A DNA stretch of 35,871 bases, taken from the NCBI GenBank assembly GCA_003427395.1, contig BFEA01000382.1:655062-690932 (forward strand). The letters run 5' to 3'. Positions 1 to 9,826 of the stretch are shown in pieces. Position numbers and translations under genes: made by a program. The notes below the pieces were generated by a model. It was not told the DNA's origin, did no database searches, and saw only the letters and a list, made by a program, of their open reading frames with translations. Each line of letters opens with the position of its first letter. The first letter of the stretch is position 1. Source of the DNA: Chara braunii (lineage: Eukaryota; Streptophyta; Charophyceae; Charales; Characeae).

Positions 1-1504
1 GCTTTTACTGCGAGCGAGTAGATCACCCATACTCGCTGGCGCCGAAACAAGCCTTTACCGCAGGAAATGCAACCAGGCCTTGCTGTAAGAGGTGAGATCA
101 TCATTATCCCAGCCATAATCTCTGGCGAAGAGTTACTTGACAGCGTTGGGGAAATAAACCCGTCTTATTTGTGGGATACAGCGTGAGCAATCAAGTCTGT
201 TCAGCGGTATGGAATGACTAATGATCAAACACGAAGCCAAAATTNAGCAAATATTCGCGCATGTGTGCAGAAGGTTAAGTTCTCTCGACTACACGAGATA
301 CCGAGCGCCTGACCATCGGTAAGCGTGGGGGGGAAGAGGTGAAGTTATGCCACCCTTTGCTGAAACAGTCTATTGGGGACACTTCTATACTACGGGACGT
401 TTGAGCAATCAGGCCATAAATCCGACAGGCGACAGAAGCCGTTGAAGAGGCCCGTTTGCGACCCATCTGATCGCCTCGTCAAGCTGAGAGAATGAAGCAT
501 GCAGATTGAATCACTCATTCTATTAAGAACAAGGGGCTCATAGGGAAACTACTGGACAAACACCAGATCACATTGTAAAATCAGTGACAGCCGAGTGCGC
601 AGATTGCACCATTCACTCATTAAAGAAGAGGGCTGAGGGCTGAGGGCTGAGTGACAAAAGATGAGAACCTGGTGTTTGGCCGCTTGTTGAACCCTTTGTT
701 TGGGTCAGTGGCACGGTGACTTTCAAATCGTCGAGAAAAGCCGAGAGCGCATGTACAGTAATAGTCTGCAGATTGGCTTGAAATCGAGCCATCTGATTGA
801 CTNGGTGGCTCCATGAAGGTTCAACTCTTTGTGTCAGACATGATCACCCGTTCTGGTACCGGGCAGGCAGAATGATTCACTCTTGAACTGGCTGATAGAA
901 AGGTATCTGNGCTAGGTGGCTGACTTCGAATTTCATTTCGTTTAATTGTATTATTCCGCCCCTTTTGCNTGTCCGCGGGCTCTTTATGAACAAGACAACG
1001 TTACAGAATGAGCAGCACGTGTAAAACAGGGAGGGAGGATTCCTGAACTCAATAAATCAGCTGGGTTTTCTCTCCGCGGGGCTGGGGGTCTGTCTGCTGG
1101 CCCACTCCTAAATGAAAAGGTTGCCTACTACTGTTGACCATACTTCGTTCTCGAGTGTCAAAAGTTGGTGAATTGAGATAAACAATGAACAGTAATGTGT
1201 TGTAAAAAAAAGGCTGTTGACGGGTGCTGAGTGAGTTCCAGATCTGCAACCAAACTCGGAGCTCTTTATTATAGTCTAAGCTTTCATTGGGAGCATTTTA
1301 TTTGAGTACAGACTTTCATTGAATTCACATGATCAGTTGAGGGCTCCAAGTCCATCATTAAGGGGAGGGGGGCAGACAGATTGTTCAACCCCATATCCCC
1401 TGCCGGTCGCCGAGGACCTCGGAGCGGGCGCGGCGAAGTGACAGGCGCCGTAGCCTATGGCTTCAGCGAACGGTAGGTAGCCCCTCCCCGGGTTTCCTCA
1501 CAAC
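1..1504. other. Left flank without recognisable gene
   Basis: No reading frame here resembles a known protein, and the open frames are short with no domain signature. The stretch ends where similarity to the right-hand LTR copy begins. The only local structure noted is a 7-bp triplet repeat at 629-652. It could be host intergenic DNA or an older, unrecognisable transposon. Confidence 0.5.
629..652. repeat. Short tandem repeat, GAGGGCT x3
   Basis: Three perfect direct copies of a 7-bp unit. Simple slippage-type repeat with no further context. Confidence 0.8.
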
Positions 1505-1730
1505 AACGGGACAAGTTTGCGGGGCACGCCTGGTGTCAACTGAACTGCATCTGAAGCGAACCAGAGGTGACGAGATGAGTGGTGCGCATGAGTGTGATGG
1601 GCGTGTACAGACTGTACGTGGCGAGGCGTGGGAAGAGTACGAGGGCGGTCAACGAGAGGCGTGAGTGAAAGTGGGGTGTACGCCCGACAGGCGCAGGGTA
1701 GTCGGGTAGAGCAAAATGAGAGGGTCAATA

Positions 1731-1850
1731 GCAAGGGATGGAAAAAGAAATGAGAACTGGATGCGTGTGCAAGGGTGCTGACGTCTACTGAACTGGACGG
1801 GATAGGGGAAAAACACGCATCCAGTTCTCATTTTTTTTTCCATCCCTTGC
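1731..1850. repeat. 38-bp inverted repeat (foldback) unique to left LTR
   Basis: Arms 1731-1768 and 1813-1850 are reverse complements with a single mismatch and a 44-nt spacer. In the right LTR copy only the left-arm sequence is present (about 30741-30778), followed by unrelated sequence. The second arm was therefore created locally, replacing the original bases, as expected for a template switch during synthesis. Confidence 0.85.
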
Positions 1851-2642
1851 AGAGAGTTCACAACCGCACGGGACAGGGGAAAAACAGAACAGAGGGAAAA
1901 GACAAGGGGAGGACACCCGAGCTCTGACGGTGATGATAGCATACCGCCACACAAGAGAGAGGCGGTCAGATTGGGTTCTTACAGGCAGGGGGGGCAGTCA
2001 TGAGTGACCAGCAGGCATACTCGAAGAACTCAGCTGCGTTCACGCGACTAACGCATTGATGGTTGTCCACTCGTATGAACATGCTAAGATCAGATGAGAT
2101 TTGAAGTTGCTTATGACCCGATGAGACAAGGCTGAGAGAGAGGGGCTTTTGCATGATCGAGCCAGACGTAGGTGAGACAAACGTACGAGACCGTCTTCGT
2201 TGGCGTCGTCAATAATACACTGGAGGATTGAGTGTCGTGATGAGTCTCAGGTGGTCGGAGAGTGAAGCTATGAAATCATCAATCTAAGAAGAATGAGTGA
2301 TGCTTGTGAAAACACGGCGGCAGCTATCATTAGCAGTTCCTCTTGAGAGGTAACACTTAAGTTGCGTGAGCATCAGTAGTTCTCGCCCTATAGTCTCCTG
2401 TTGTTGTTAGCTGTTTTGTTGTCGGGTTCGACAACGGCGTTGCATTTGCCTCACCTCGGTCTAGTCTCAGGTAAGACATCATAGTAGACTTTGTTCATGC
2501 CAGGTCGAACCTGGAGAGAATGTATAGTTGCCTACTGCTTCAATAACTTTGTTTCTGATTTGAGCAGATCTTTATCATCAGCGCGTAGAAATTACTCTAC
2601 TGTTTACCAATCGTTATCAGAGTAACTCATCTGCATTTTTGG

Positions 2643-4418
2643 GGGAACCAAAGGCTGGCGCGATTCCCCGAGAGTCTTATGCAAGAAACGACGGAGTGAA
2701 TGTGGGTACACAATGTGCATGGGTTGCAGACTATTAAGCGGCCTTTCTACACCCGTGCTTACAGTTTTAATCTAAAGAGGGGTGGGAAGCTCGACTATGG
2801 CTCTGTTTTAGACATTGTACCTTCGTTAGCGAACTTCGTTCAATTGAGCTTGATCTATTTCTTTTCCGCTAGATTGCTTGGACACCCCGGGGATAGAGGT
2901 CGGATGAACGAGAGGTTGTTTGTGATCAACATTTAATTGAGTGTAAAACACATGAGCTTGTGCATGCTGGTGAGTGACAATGCTGTAGGACCGCATTGTG
3001 TGGCGATGTTGTATGACTGCACAGTGTGATAATGTTACAAAACTGTATCGTGCAACTGCATAGTGTGATTGTCTCGTGTGATGACACCGTGCGTGAGCTC
3101 AGTGCATCAGGTGCGCTTGGGAAGCTAATGTCATCTTGATTTGAGTATGCAAGGAGTCAATGTGAGGGGATGACGCATGAAAAGGGTTAATTAGGTGAGA
3201 GTTTATTTCTCCCCTCGTTTTCACGAGCAGAATTTCAGCTGATCATGTTTACCTTCATTTTACTGTAAAGTGAGGGTCGATCAATTATTGTTATTTTTGT
3301 TTTCTATTGCATAATAAAGAGCTTATTTTCCCTTATTGTTGAGTTTTTCCCCCTGTGATTAATGAAGCGGTCTGAATAAAGCCGAGGGGCTTAGGGGTAA
3401 ACGTAAAGTCTATTTTCTGTTTACGATTAATTGTCGAAGCCCCCGCTTACCATTCAAAGCTGTTTTGAGTTTGGTGCCCTAGTATTTGGGGAAAAGGGGG
3501 ATGTCCAGGATATATGATTTCTGCCTGCAAGGGAACTTCCAGTAGACGGGAGTTACTCCTAAGAAGGGTCGCGTATCTTCTTGCAAAGTTCTTTCTCGAT
3601 GGAGACTAGTAGCATGTGATGAAAAGGGCCTGACTATTGCTAAGTCCAAGAAACCATCTAACAACTTGTGTTCTAACGAAACTCATCGAGAGCATGATCT
3701 CAGAACGGCTTAGAACACCATGCCTTCGTTGGACAAGGCTGTCGTTTAAAGTCGTGAGTCAGGATTCCAACTGCAAGAGCTTTACTGCCGGAAGCTTAGT
3801 GAACTGTAACATGACGGGTAGCGGTCAGCTACCTAGCCTGACAATTACTTAGCGTGAGACTCAGTAGTGTACAGGGACCAGGGTTGTGAATTGTTTAGGT
3901 TATTCCCTGTTCACGTGGCTACCCTCGGTGCTCTACGCAAAAATGTGAAAACTCCCCTCGTATGAAAACTGAGAAAGCCCGAGTGTCGTTCTCGTGTAAA
4001 GTACGGAACTCGGGGTAGGTTGGATCTCAGAGAGGGCTGTAATGTTTTTCAAGATAGAATCTCTCATGCGGGACTCAGACAGGTTCAAAGTTTTATGATG
4101 AGTAGTTATTTCTATTCGTTTAATCGCTTATAGTCTACCCCACACATTACAGAGTTTCCACAAGTGCAAACTATGAGCGACCGAGGCTAATATTCTGTCA
4201 ATCGATTCCATACGCTCAGACATTCTCGACTATTTGGCTTGAAGGAAACCAGATCGATAGCCATCGACTAAAACTTTAGTGATAAATGCGGCGATTTAGC
4301 ATGACGAGGGAGCTCTGCGACCAACCAGAAGTCTATCTGTCCCAGAGTGCCTGAGTTACCATAATTGTCCATAGTGTAACCAGCATACAAAACTGACCTA
4401 AGGACGCAAAAGGGGGCA
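2643..4418. other. Left-only LTR block, no recognisable gene
   Basis: This is the first two-thirds of the block absent from the right LTR copy. It contains AT-rich stretches with AATAAA motifs near 3314 and 3375 and a degenerate run of CAGTGTGAT-like words around 2960-3080. Open frames at 2700 (78 aa) and 3637 (71 aa) show no family resemblance and are probably chance. Confidence 0.4.
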
Positions 4419-4670
4419 ATGAGGGAAGAGGAGGTCCTGGTGGTGAAGGACCGATTAAACAGGGATAAGAAGGAAGGTTGGGAGGATGACGCATGCAGGG
4501 ATATGGAGACATTTATAATGAGCCAGAGGAGATTTGTTGTTGAGACTGTTGGAGAAAGAATATATATTGAGTATGTAATCTACTTCTACGGACTTGACAG
4601 CAGGCTGCACAGTACCGGCTCAATGGTAGAGTCTGTGGAGAAGGCTAAGACAAAGCTCAGACAGGCATAG
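4419..4670 (+). CDS. Small family A protein, copy A1 (unknown function)
   Basis: An 83-aa frame from ATG to TAG inside the 5' LTR. I do not recognise the protein. It aligns by eye with the ORF at 5744: an N-terminal hydrophobic strand (EEVLVV), a long charged helix, then Y-I-E-Y-V-I-Y-F as a second strand, a D-S-R turn, and a C-terminal E-K-A-K-T-K helix matching E-E-A-R-R-T in the other copy. The layout suggests a compact strand-helix-strand-helix fold (inference). It lies in the LTR block absent from the right LTR copy, so no pairwise selection test is possible here. No membrane segment or signal peptide is seen. An accidental ORF is possible but unlikely given the matched ends. Confidence 0.5.
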   Translation: MREEEVLVVKDRLNRDKKEGWEDDACRDMETFIMSQRRFVVETVGERIYIEYVIYFYGLDSRLHSTGSMVESVEKAKTKLRQA

Positions 4671-4797
4671 GGGTGTTCAAGACTTCTGCTTGAAGTCTGT
4701 TACTCTTTTCTCAGTAAACCAAGGCTTTCCAGTTTCGACCCCCTTTTATTCAACATTTTTCCACTACACAGTCAACGTCAAGGCGTTTCTCGACTTG

Positions 4798-5345
4798 AGG
4801 ATACTCAGATGACGTTTAAGCAGTACTCCAAACAAGTACTCAGAGTAGCCTTTAATATTCAAGGCAGTGCCCATAAAAGTTCTCAATGCTGTGTTCGATA
4901 CTCGGGACCGTACTCGAACCAATACTCAACGCAGTATCTAACACACAAGGCCCTGCCCAGGCATGGCAGCTAATTTTCTAAACGGTAATCTCAAACAGCA
5001 GTTAGTTCGGCAACCAGTAATCACCACCGCGCTTAGCTCTAAGTCGACGACCTCTACAACATCCAGTTTAACAATTAAGCGGCACTCAATCAGCAATATT
5101 TAGTCCTTCATCAACAATTAATCGGTAATATCCAGTTCCCAATCAAGAACTAACCAGCAGCCACCCAGCAACTGTAGTTAAGAGCAGCGATCAGAAAACT
5201 TGACTAGGAACAGTACTCAAGATAACACTCAGAACAGTACTCAGAACTGTAACCAGAACTGCGCTCTGAGCTGTACTCAGGACAGTTCTTGCAATAACAC
5301 TCAGAGCGGAATTCAGTATTCAAGGCAATACTTGGGACGGTACTT
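4798..5345. repeat. Degenerate TACTCA-type repeat region
   Basis: Irregular copies of a word close to RTACTCRRR recur at least ten times (for example near 4798, 4828, 4842, 4905, 4921, 5211 and 5237). One frame across it (5200-5436) reads as a Q/N/S/T/C-rich peptide with no family match, most likely a by-product of the repeat. Confidence 0.5.
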
Positions 5346-5490
5346 TGAGCGGTATTTGAGTGCTACTCAGTTACTGCACGATCGGTATTTAGCTGCTATT
5401 CAATCTCTACTTAATCAACTCTCAATGACGTTTTAGTCAGCTTTCAGTTTGCAATTCGCTACAGTCATTTTACCTTCCGGAAAACAGCAT

Positions 5491-5498
5491 CTATAAAC
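5491..5498 (+). promoter_or_regulatory. Candidate TATA box in LTR
   Basis: CTATAAAC is conserved in the right LTR copy (about 31815). It lies 250 bp upstream of the ORF at 5744. Several short upstream ATGs intervene, so promoter function is a weak inference. Confidence 0.25.
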
Positions 5499-5743
5499 AA
5501 CAATCAGAGATACCAGCCGGGAAGTGATCAGAGAACGACAGTCTGAAATAGCAACAGAAAGCAACATTCATACGCAGCATTCAGGAGAATACTATTATGA
5601 AATTTAGTACTTCTGACTAGGACTCGGCATTCTGAAAACGCGGTGGAAACAACAATTACCTAATAGTCTTCTCATGCTTAGATCACACAAGAGTCATCCG
5701 CCTCGAGTCCGACGAACTGATGTAGGGAGGATTCGGCAAAGGT

Positions 5744-5998
5744 ATGGCGGACTGCAACTCAGTTAGAGTCTCATGTTCTCTGTATCAGGGCACTACCGAG
5801 ACTTGGAGGAAGAGTGCAATAAAAGAGTACAGCCAGCAGACTGTAGTGATGATGGAACACGCGCTGTCCCTTGTGAGAGGTCATACAAAAATCGAGTACA
5901 CATACTTTTTGCACGACAGCGATGGAAAGTTATGTGCCATCATGACTTCTGAGGGTACTGTTGAGGAGGCGAGGAGGACTGTTGGCAACCGACCGTGA
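5744..5998 (+). CDS. Small family A protein, copy A2 (unknown function)
   Basis: An 84-aa frame, ATG to TGA, intact in both LTR copies (the other at 32068). I do not recognise it. Pattern: strand S-V-R-V-S-C-S-L-Y, a helix of about 30 residues, a second strand T-K-I-E-Y-T-Y-F-L, a D-S-D-G turn, then an E-rich helix. The ORFs at 4419, 18686 and 18977 share this layout. Comparing the two LTR copies gives five base changes in the ORF: TCA/TCT, TCA/TCC, ACT/ACC and TTG/CTG are silent, and GGT/AGT changes Gly to Ser. That bias supports a real, once-selected protein. A family B frame (6192) follows about 190 bp downstream. Confidence 0.65.
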   Translation: MADCNSVRVSCSLYQGTTETWRKSAIKEYSQQTVVMMEHALSLVRGHTKIEYTYFLHDSDGKLCAIMTSEGTVEEARRTVGNRP

Positions 5999-6191
5999 GA
6001 GTTTTATTTTCTGTGCAAGGACAGTTCACTTATTTGGACATTCAACAATCATTTAATCANCAATCAATCATCAGCAGTCAGTTGCTAGTGATCAGCGTCT
6101 AGCAATCAGTTCNGNCAATCANTTCCNTGCGGTCAGTTTGGCAGCCAGTTCTCAAGGACCATCTGNTCAGTCTGTACTGGCAAGAGTACTC

Positions 6192-6848
6192 ATGAGCACN
6201 NTTCAGTCTACTCCGGTCANTGAGTCNGTGCTGGNNANCCTCAACAAAATTTCATGCAAAGAGNCTTTNCATTATCAGTATGTTAGTGNCATTGGTTNCA
6301 GACAGGGAGATCTGTCAATCTTCATTGTCCATACCAGTTTTGNAGATGGCACTATCCACGATCTGAGGCCTTACCTGAAGAAGGGCAAGGAGACTCATGA
6401 GNTTTTTGATCCAGTCTGNATCTNAGCCACTGAATATTTTGAGCAGAGAGAGAGGGANCTTGATGAGAGTGGNACTACGTTGATTCGCAGCTTNGGGCCT
6501 ATGCTCTATACTGACTATCCTAGGCCTCCAGTCNCTTCTCTTCTTACAGACGACACAAGTTGGCTGGATGTGATCGNTTTGGCAAAGAGATATATNTCTN
6601 CTNNGGTAATNGACANNGAGGCATTAACCGAGNCTACCGAGTATCCCTACCTCAGGNGAGGAGTCTTTTCAGTGGACGGACTGCCTACCTTGTGGGAGGA
6701 GTTCTNCTCCATGGTTGACTNCCGTNTCATGTGCCTTGGATGGTCATGTTCAGAGCTTGCTGGCTATAGGTGGCTTTTTGTTACGAGGCCTCAGTCTCAG
6801 ATTGTACGTGGGCGTGGGTCACGGCACCAGAGAAGATCAATGAAATGA
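6192..6848 (+). CDS. Family B protein, copy B1, LTR-encoded, with ambiguous bases
   Basis: The frame is open from 6138; the first ATG is at 6192, giving about 218 aa to TGA. I do not recognise the family, but it aligns with four frames downstream of the PBS. Shared elements: L-N-K-I-S-C-K-E, then H-Y-Q-Y-V-S, a hydrophobic strand, T-I-H-D-L-R-P-Y-L-K-K-G, a charged helix (EYFEQRER), a Y-P-R-P-P-V turn, and T-S-W-L-D-V-I followed by A-K-R-Y. Beyond the shared domain is a C-terminal extension ending in an Arg-rich stretch (V-R-G-R-G-S-R-H-Q-R-R-S). About 33 single Ns lie in the frame, with no codon-position preference. The copy at 32516 carries the same Ns and runs two residues longer, so this interval is probably an assembly consensus rather than an independent read. 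Confidence 0.55.
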   Translation: MSXXQSTPVXEXVLXXLNKISCKEXXHYQYVSXIGXRQGDLSIFIVHTSFXDGTIHDLRPYLKKGKETHEXFDPVXIXATEYFEQRERXLDESXTTLIRSXGPMLYTDYPRPPVXSLLTDDTSWLDVIXLAKRYXSXXVXDXEALTEXTEYPYLRXGVFSVDGLPTLWEEFXSMVDXRXMCLGWSCSELAGYRWLFVTRPQSQIVRGRGSRHQRRSMK

Positions 6849-7336
6849 GATTAAGAGAGACTGACGTGAGGGATGAGTGAGGACTCTTGAGAGGTGCTGA
6901 CCATGTTTGTTCACATGTACTTTCTTAGATTATTATGAGTTCTCATTCTTCCCTCATTCAATTGTCTATGTCCTTGCTCGAACCAGTCAGTCTTATTTTC
7001 TGCATTATTCTTGCTTGATAATTGCCTTCGTGGATGTTTTGTCACAGTTCTCAAAATCAGATTGACATAATTGATGCATGCATAGCACCCCATAATTTTA
7101 TGATTATTATTTGCATGATTCTCTGTTGTTCCGAGTCAAAATAAAAGATTCTTAAGACCGGGGACCGACGAAGACTGCAATTGAAGGGTCTCGCTCGAAG
7201 CCGGACGCACACAACAGGAAGGGTTTGCATTATTTAATTTATTTTATTTATCGCAATCATATACAAAATCATGCGTGACAGCCTATTGGCTTTCCGACCC
7301 CCCGAGGTGGCTCGGCTGGAAAAAGTGCGAGAAAAA
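6849..7336 (+). other. LTR 3' segment without gene
   Basis: Non-coding, AT-rich. Similarity to the right LTR copy ends at 7034. It contains a poly(A) signal at 7140 and leads directly into the PBS, consistent with R/U5. Confidence 0.5.
7140..7145 (+). promoter_or_regulatory. Candidate LTR poly(A) signal AATAAA
   Basis: AATAAA about 190 bp upstream of the PBS, where the R/U5 junction of an LTR is expected. The right LTR copy is truncated before this point, so the 3' LTR seems to have lost it. Confidence 0.4.
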
Positions 7337-7354
7337 TGGCGCCGTTGCCGGGGA
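7337..7354 (+). other. Primer-binding site, tRNA-Asp type
   Basis: TGGCGCCGTTGCCGGGGA is complementary to the 3' end of plant tRNA-Asp, the primer used by Athila-type Ty3/gypsy elements (established knowledge). It is preceded by an A run and sits between the LTR and the gag leader. It fixes the orientation of the element and the right edge of the 5' LTR. Confidence 0.85.
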
Positions 7355-7375
7355 CATGAAAAGATTTTCATGTCC
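7352..7375. repeat. Perfect 11-bp hairpin overlapping PBS 3' end
   Basis: GGACATGAAAA and TTTTCATGTCC are exact reverse complements separated by GA. The first three bases lie within the PBS, so in RNA this stem could compete with, or position, the tRNA primer (inference). Confidence 0.75.
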
Positions 7376-7601
7376 GGAACGAGCCTAGGTCATCATCATC
7401 TTTTGAGCTTTGATTAAGACCTGAGAACTGTTGACATTTCTGTGAGCTTCATGTTAACTTTATTATTCTCATTCAAATCTCGATTTTCTTGAGAATCACG
7501 ACTGCTAACTGTGATTTATTTCTTCCTTGTGTGAGATACCACACTAGATCGGGAAAGGAGATTGATATTATTGACTGGAGAGAATCGAGCTTGACACCAG
7601 G

Positions 7602-8081
7602 TATGCCCAATTATCGTCCAACACACTGAAGGGAATTGAAAGAAAGATAGTGAGACGGATCGAGGCAAATGTTAGTCGACGGTGCTCTGAAAGAATTGTC
7701 TAAATTTACTACAAGAGGGATATTCCTTACAGGTATGAGGCTTGTTGGGGCTATCATTCTTGTGGTTCGACCATCAGCGTAGTGCCGACTCATTTCTTGG
7801 AGGGAGATATTTATGATATCCGCCCATATGTCAAGGAACGAGGCAACAATGATGGTGAGGATTTTAATTGGTTATGGGAGATCGTGATCCAATTTATCTA
7901 TGATGAAAAGACAGACCTGATCAAGCAAAAGAAGAAAGTGGAATGGGGTATAATGCCAGTAACATACAAGACTGTTTCAATCCCTCCTATACCTGACAGT
8001 TATTGTGATGAGACTAACTGGTTGCCGATAACCAACATGGTACTGACAAGAGAGAAAAGAAACGGTGGTCATGAGAGCTGA
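7602..8081 (+). pseudogene. Family B frame, copy B2, interrupted by one stop
   Basis: This frame runs into a TAA at 7701-7703 and is then open to TGA at 8079-8081. The downstream part has the family B pattern: D-I-P-Y-R-Y-E, a hydrophobic segment, D-I-Y-D-I-R-P-Y-V-K-E-R, a helix (FIYDEKTDLIKQKKK), the turn S-I-P-P-I-P-D, and T-N-W-L-P-I. A short run upstream of the stop (GIERKIVRRIE) may be the matching N-terminal helix. An ATG at 7603 is in a different frame, so the start is uncertain and a small indel is likely. It is the first coding frame after the PBS, and its end overlaps the next ATG (8071) by 11 nt. Confidence 0.55.
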
Positions 8082-8556
8082 AGAGATTTCAGCAGAAGTA
8101 ATCAGACAAAGAAAGTCAAATTTTGGCAGAGGTTCGGGTCCAAGTCAAGAGAAGGTTGAATGTCTCTTAAAATCGTTAAATACTCTGAGTAAGAGAGAGG
8201 CATTTCCATATGAAGTTGTCAGGTATGAGATGGTTGAGAGCGGATGAGAGCAGGGACGATTATATGTACTGACATTCTATTTCACAGACCTGGATGTGTA
8301 TAACGTAAGAATTTATATCCCAAAAGAAAGAAGTGCAGACGCAGTGTATGAGAGATGTTGGGGATTTGCTGAAGAGGTAGTACTGAGAGAGAAAGAGAGG
8401 TTTGAGAGAGAGAACAAGTACTTCACTGGATCTACACGATTTTGTCCCTTCAAGGGATTTCCAGCTCCTCCCTTACCTGACATAAATTTATCAAAAGATG
8501 ATTGGTTTGCGGTGATTGAGTTTGCGGAGAAAGTGAAAAGTGGTCAAAGAGTCTGA
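8071..8556 (+). pseudogene. Family B frame, copy B3, one in-frame TGA
   Basis: From the ATG at 8071 the frame is open except for TGA at 8245-8247 and closes at TGA 8554-8556. The order is a basic/charged N terminus, L-L-K-S-L-N-T-L-S-K-R-E, P-Y-E-V-V-R-Y-E, then after the stop L-Y-V-L-T-F-Y-F-T-D-L-D-V-Y-N-V-R-I-Y-I-P-K, a helix, the turn F-P-A-P-P-L-P-D and D-D-W-F-A-V-I-E-F-A-E-K-V-K. Homology is continuous across the TGA, so it is a point nonsense change (GGA-TGA-GAG; a CGA ancestor is plausible) rather than two genes. The stop overlaps the next start as TGATG. Confidence 0.65.
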
Positions 8557-8760
8557 TGAGTCGACATTATGTACCCTTGAAGGAGAAATCTAACCTTAGA
8601 CTGGTAAGAGGCCATGAAGGGCTGAGTAGGGCCGAATCAGACAAGTTGTTGGACTCTCTTAATTCTATAACATGTAAGGTCGTAATTCCTTATGAAATCA
8701 TGAGGTATGAAGCCATAAAGAGATCAGGTAAGAACAAGACAGTCTGTATGTTCTTACATG
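8556..8760 (+). pseudogene. Family B frame, copy B4, 5' part, cut by nested insertion
   Basis: The ATG at 8556 shares its A with the preceding TGA. The frame encodes a basic N terminus, then L-L-D-S-L-N-S-I-T-C-K, P-Y-E-I-M-R-Y-E, and is cut at the chromovirus LTR. The rest resumes after 17881. Bridging the insertion, the shared L-Y-V-L-T-x-Y-F segment seen in B3 continues across the empty site, but in a register one base off from the ATG frame, so a 1-nt indel lies upstream, around 8725-8745. Confidence 0.65.
8756..8760. repeat. Target-site duplication, left copy (ACATG/CATG)
   Basis: CATG (or ACATG, depending on which A belongs to the LTR end) precedes the 5' LTR and recurs directly after the 3' LTR at 17882, as expected for a single integration event. 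Confidence 0.7.
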
Positions 8761-9811
8761 TGTGACGATTGAGCCCTCAAGTAGGGGCCTTGCCATGATG
8801 TACATGTTCCGGGCTAAGGCCCCAGCAAGCCTAGTGCTCGCCCTAAGTGAAGGCGGGCCAGCAAATCGACAAGAACCCTCTGTGCAACATTTCACGAAGT
8901 GGGGTTCATACAGTTGCAGCACGCCAGTTGGTTGGAGTGCACCGAGTCTCGGATTTCAGCAAATGCTGAAATCTCAGGGCTTCTCAGTTTGTTAGGCCCT
9001 GGGCATCTGAACGTGAGGCCGACAATGCATGCTGGAAAGAGAGACCGAAAATGCCAAAGGGAAATCGGCTCACTGTCTTAATCTGGCCGCAGGCCTTGAT
9101 GAAGGAGGCGCAACTGCCTTACACCGGGGCCCAACTGTATCGAGCTGGCTTCAGCCTCTGGGCCTCGGACACAGGCTGAAGGGAGGCCGCCCACACACTG
9201 CACTGGCATATAGGCAAGCAGGGCGAGGCAACGGGGATCTTGGCCAATGCTGGCATATGCGGGCACGCTGCGCAGATACAAGGGTGCTGCGCTAATGCAG
9301 AGCAGCGTTGCGCTAAGAAGCAGCAGGGCAGCTCTAGGCGGTAGGGCACTACCTGCTTGCAGGGCACTGGCGGCCATAGCCGGGCCGCAAGAGGGTGCAG
9401 GGGAGGTGAGGGCGAAGGTGGTACTTCGGAGGTGAAGGGCGTTGTGTGGGTAACAAGGGAGAGTGTGGGGAAGATGACACGTACCTGGTGATGGTGGAGG
9501 TCTGCATTGGTGTTGACATCATCACTCGCTGGTAGTCAAGTTGTCTGGTTGCTGTTCATTGCTGTAGTTGTAGGATAGGCTGTAGAATAGATAGGGTGTC
9601 TGGCGCCATTCACAAGAGAGAGCTACATGTGGGTTATGCTGTTGGTGTTGCCTTGGTGGGCATGGACATTGACTCACGATTCTTCTGTATCATTCTCAAT
9701 GGGATGGTTACTCGGTTCCATGTGCTATCAGCTTTGGCTTTGAATACTTGGACTTCAGTGTAATTTTGCATTCTGGATTTCTGTGCTTCGTCCATACTCA
9801 TGTTCCTTGCA
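8761..9811 (+). repeat. 5' LTR of nested chromovirus
   Basis: Aligns without net gap to 16831-17881 (constant offset 8070). Starts TGTGACGATTG, ends CCTTGCA, three bases before the PBS. Antisense open frames inside it are present in both copies but look like composition artefacts. Confidence 0.92.
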
Positions 9812-9814
9812 ATT

Positions 9815-9826
9815 TGGTATCGGAGC
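9815..9826 (+). other. Primer-binding site, initiator tRNA-Met type
   Basis: TGGTATCGGAGC matches the plant iMet PBS TGGTATCAGAGC with one change, three bases after the LTR end. Confidence 0.85.

Larger units (their letters stand above)
1505..7336 (+). repeat. 5' LTR of outer element, about 5.8 kb, carrying coding frames
   Basis: The right edge is set by the PBS at 7337. The left edge is where similarity to 30511 onward begins (shared AACGGGACAAGTT). Two blocks are shared with the right copy: about 1505-2642 with 30511-31660, and about 5335-7034 with 31658-33358, only a few percent diverged. The segment 2643-5334 is missing from the right copy. A poly(A) signal lies at 7140, late in the LTR as expected for R/U5. 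Three small ORFs (4419, 5744, 6192) lie inside, which is unusual because LTRs rarely encode protein. The true 5' start could lie further upstream in the intact parent. Confidence 0.65.

Noticed and set aside
5200-5436. Q/N/C-rich 78-codon frame
   Set aside because: Generated by the degenerate TACTCA repeats; the right LTR copy lacks most of it.
6138-6848. Using Ns in copy B1 as a record of polymorphism to test selection
   Set aside because: Counted by codon position they are about 9, 13 and 11; there is no third-position excess, so they carry no coding signal and may be assembly noise.
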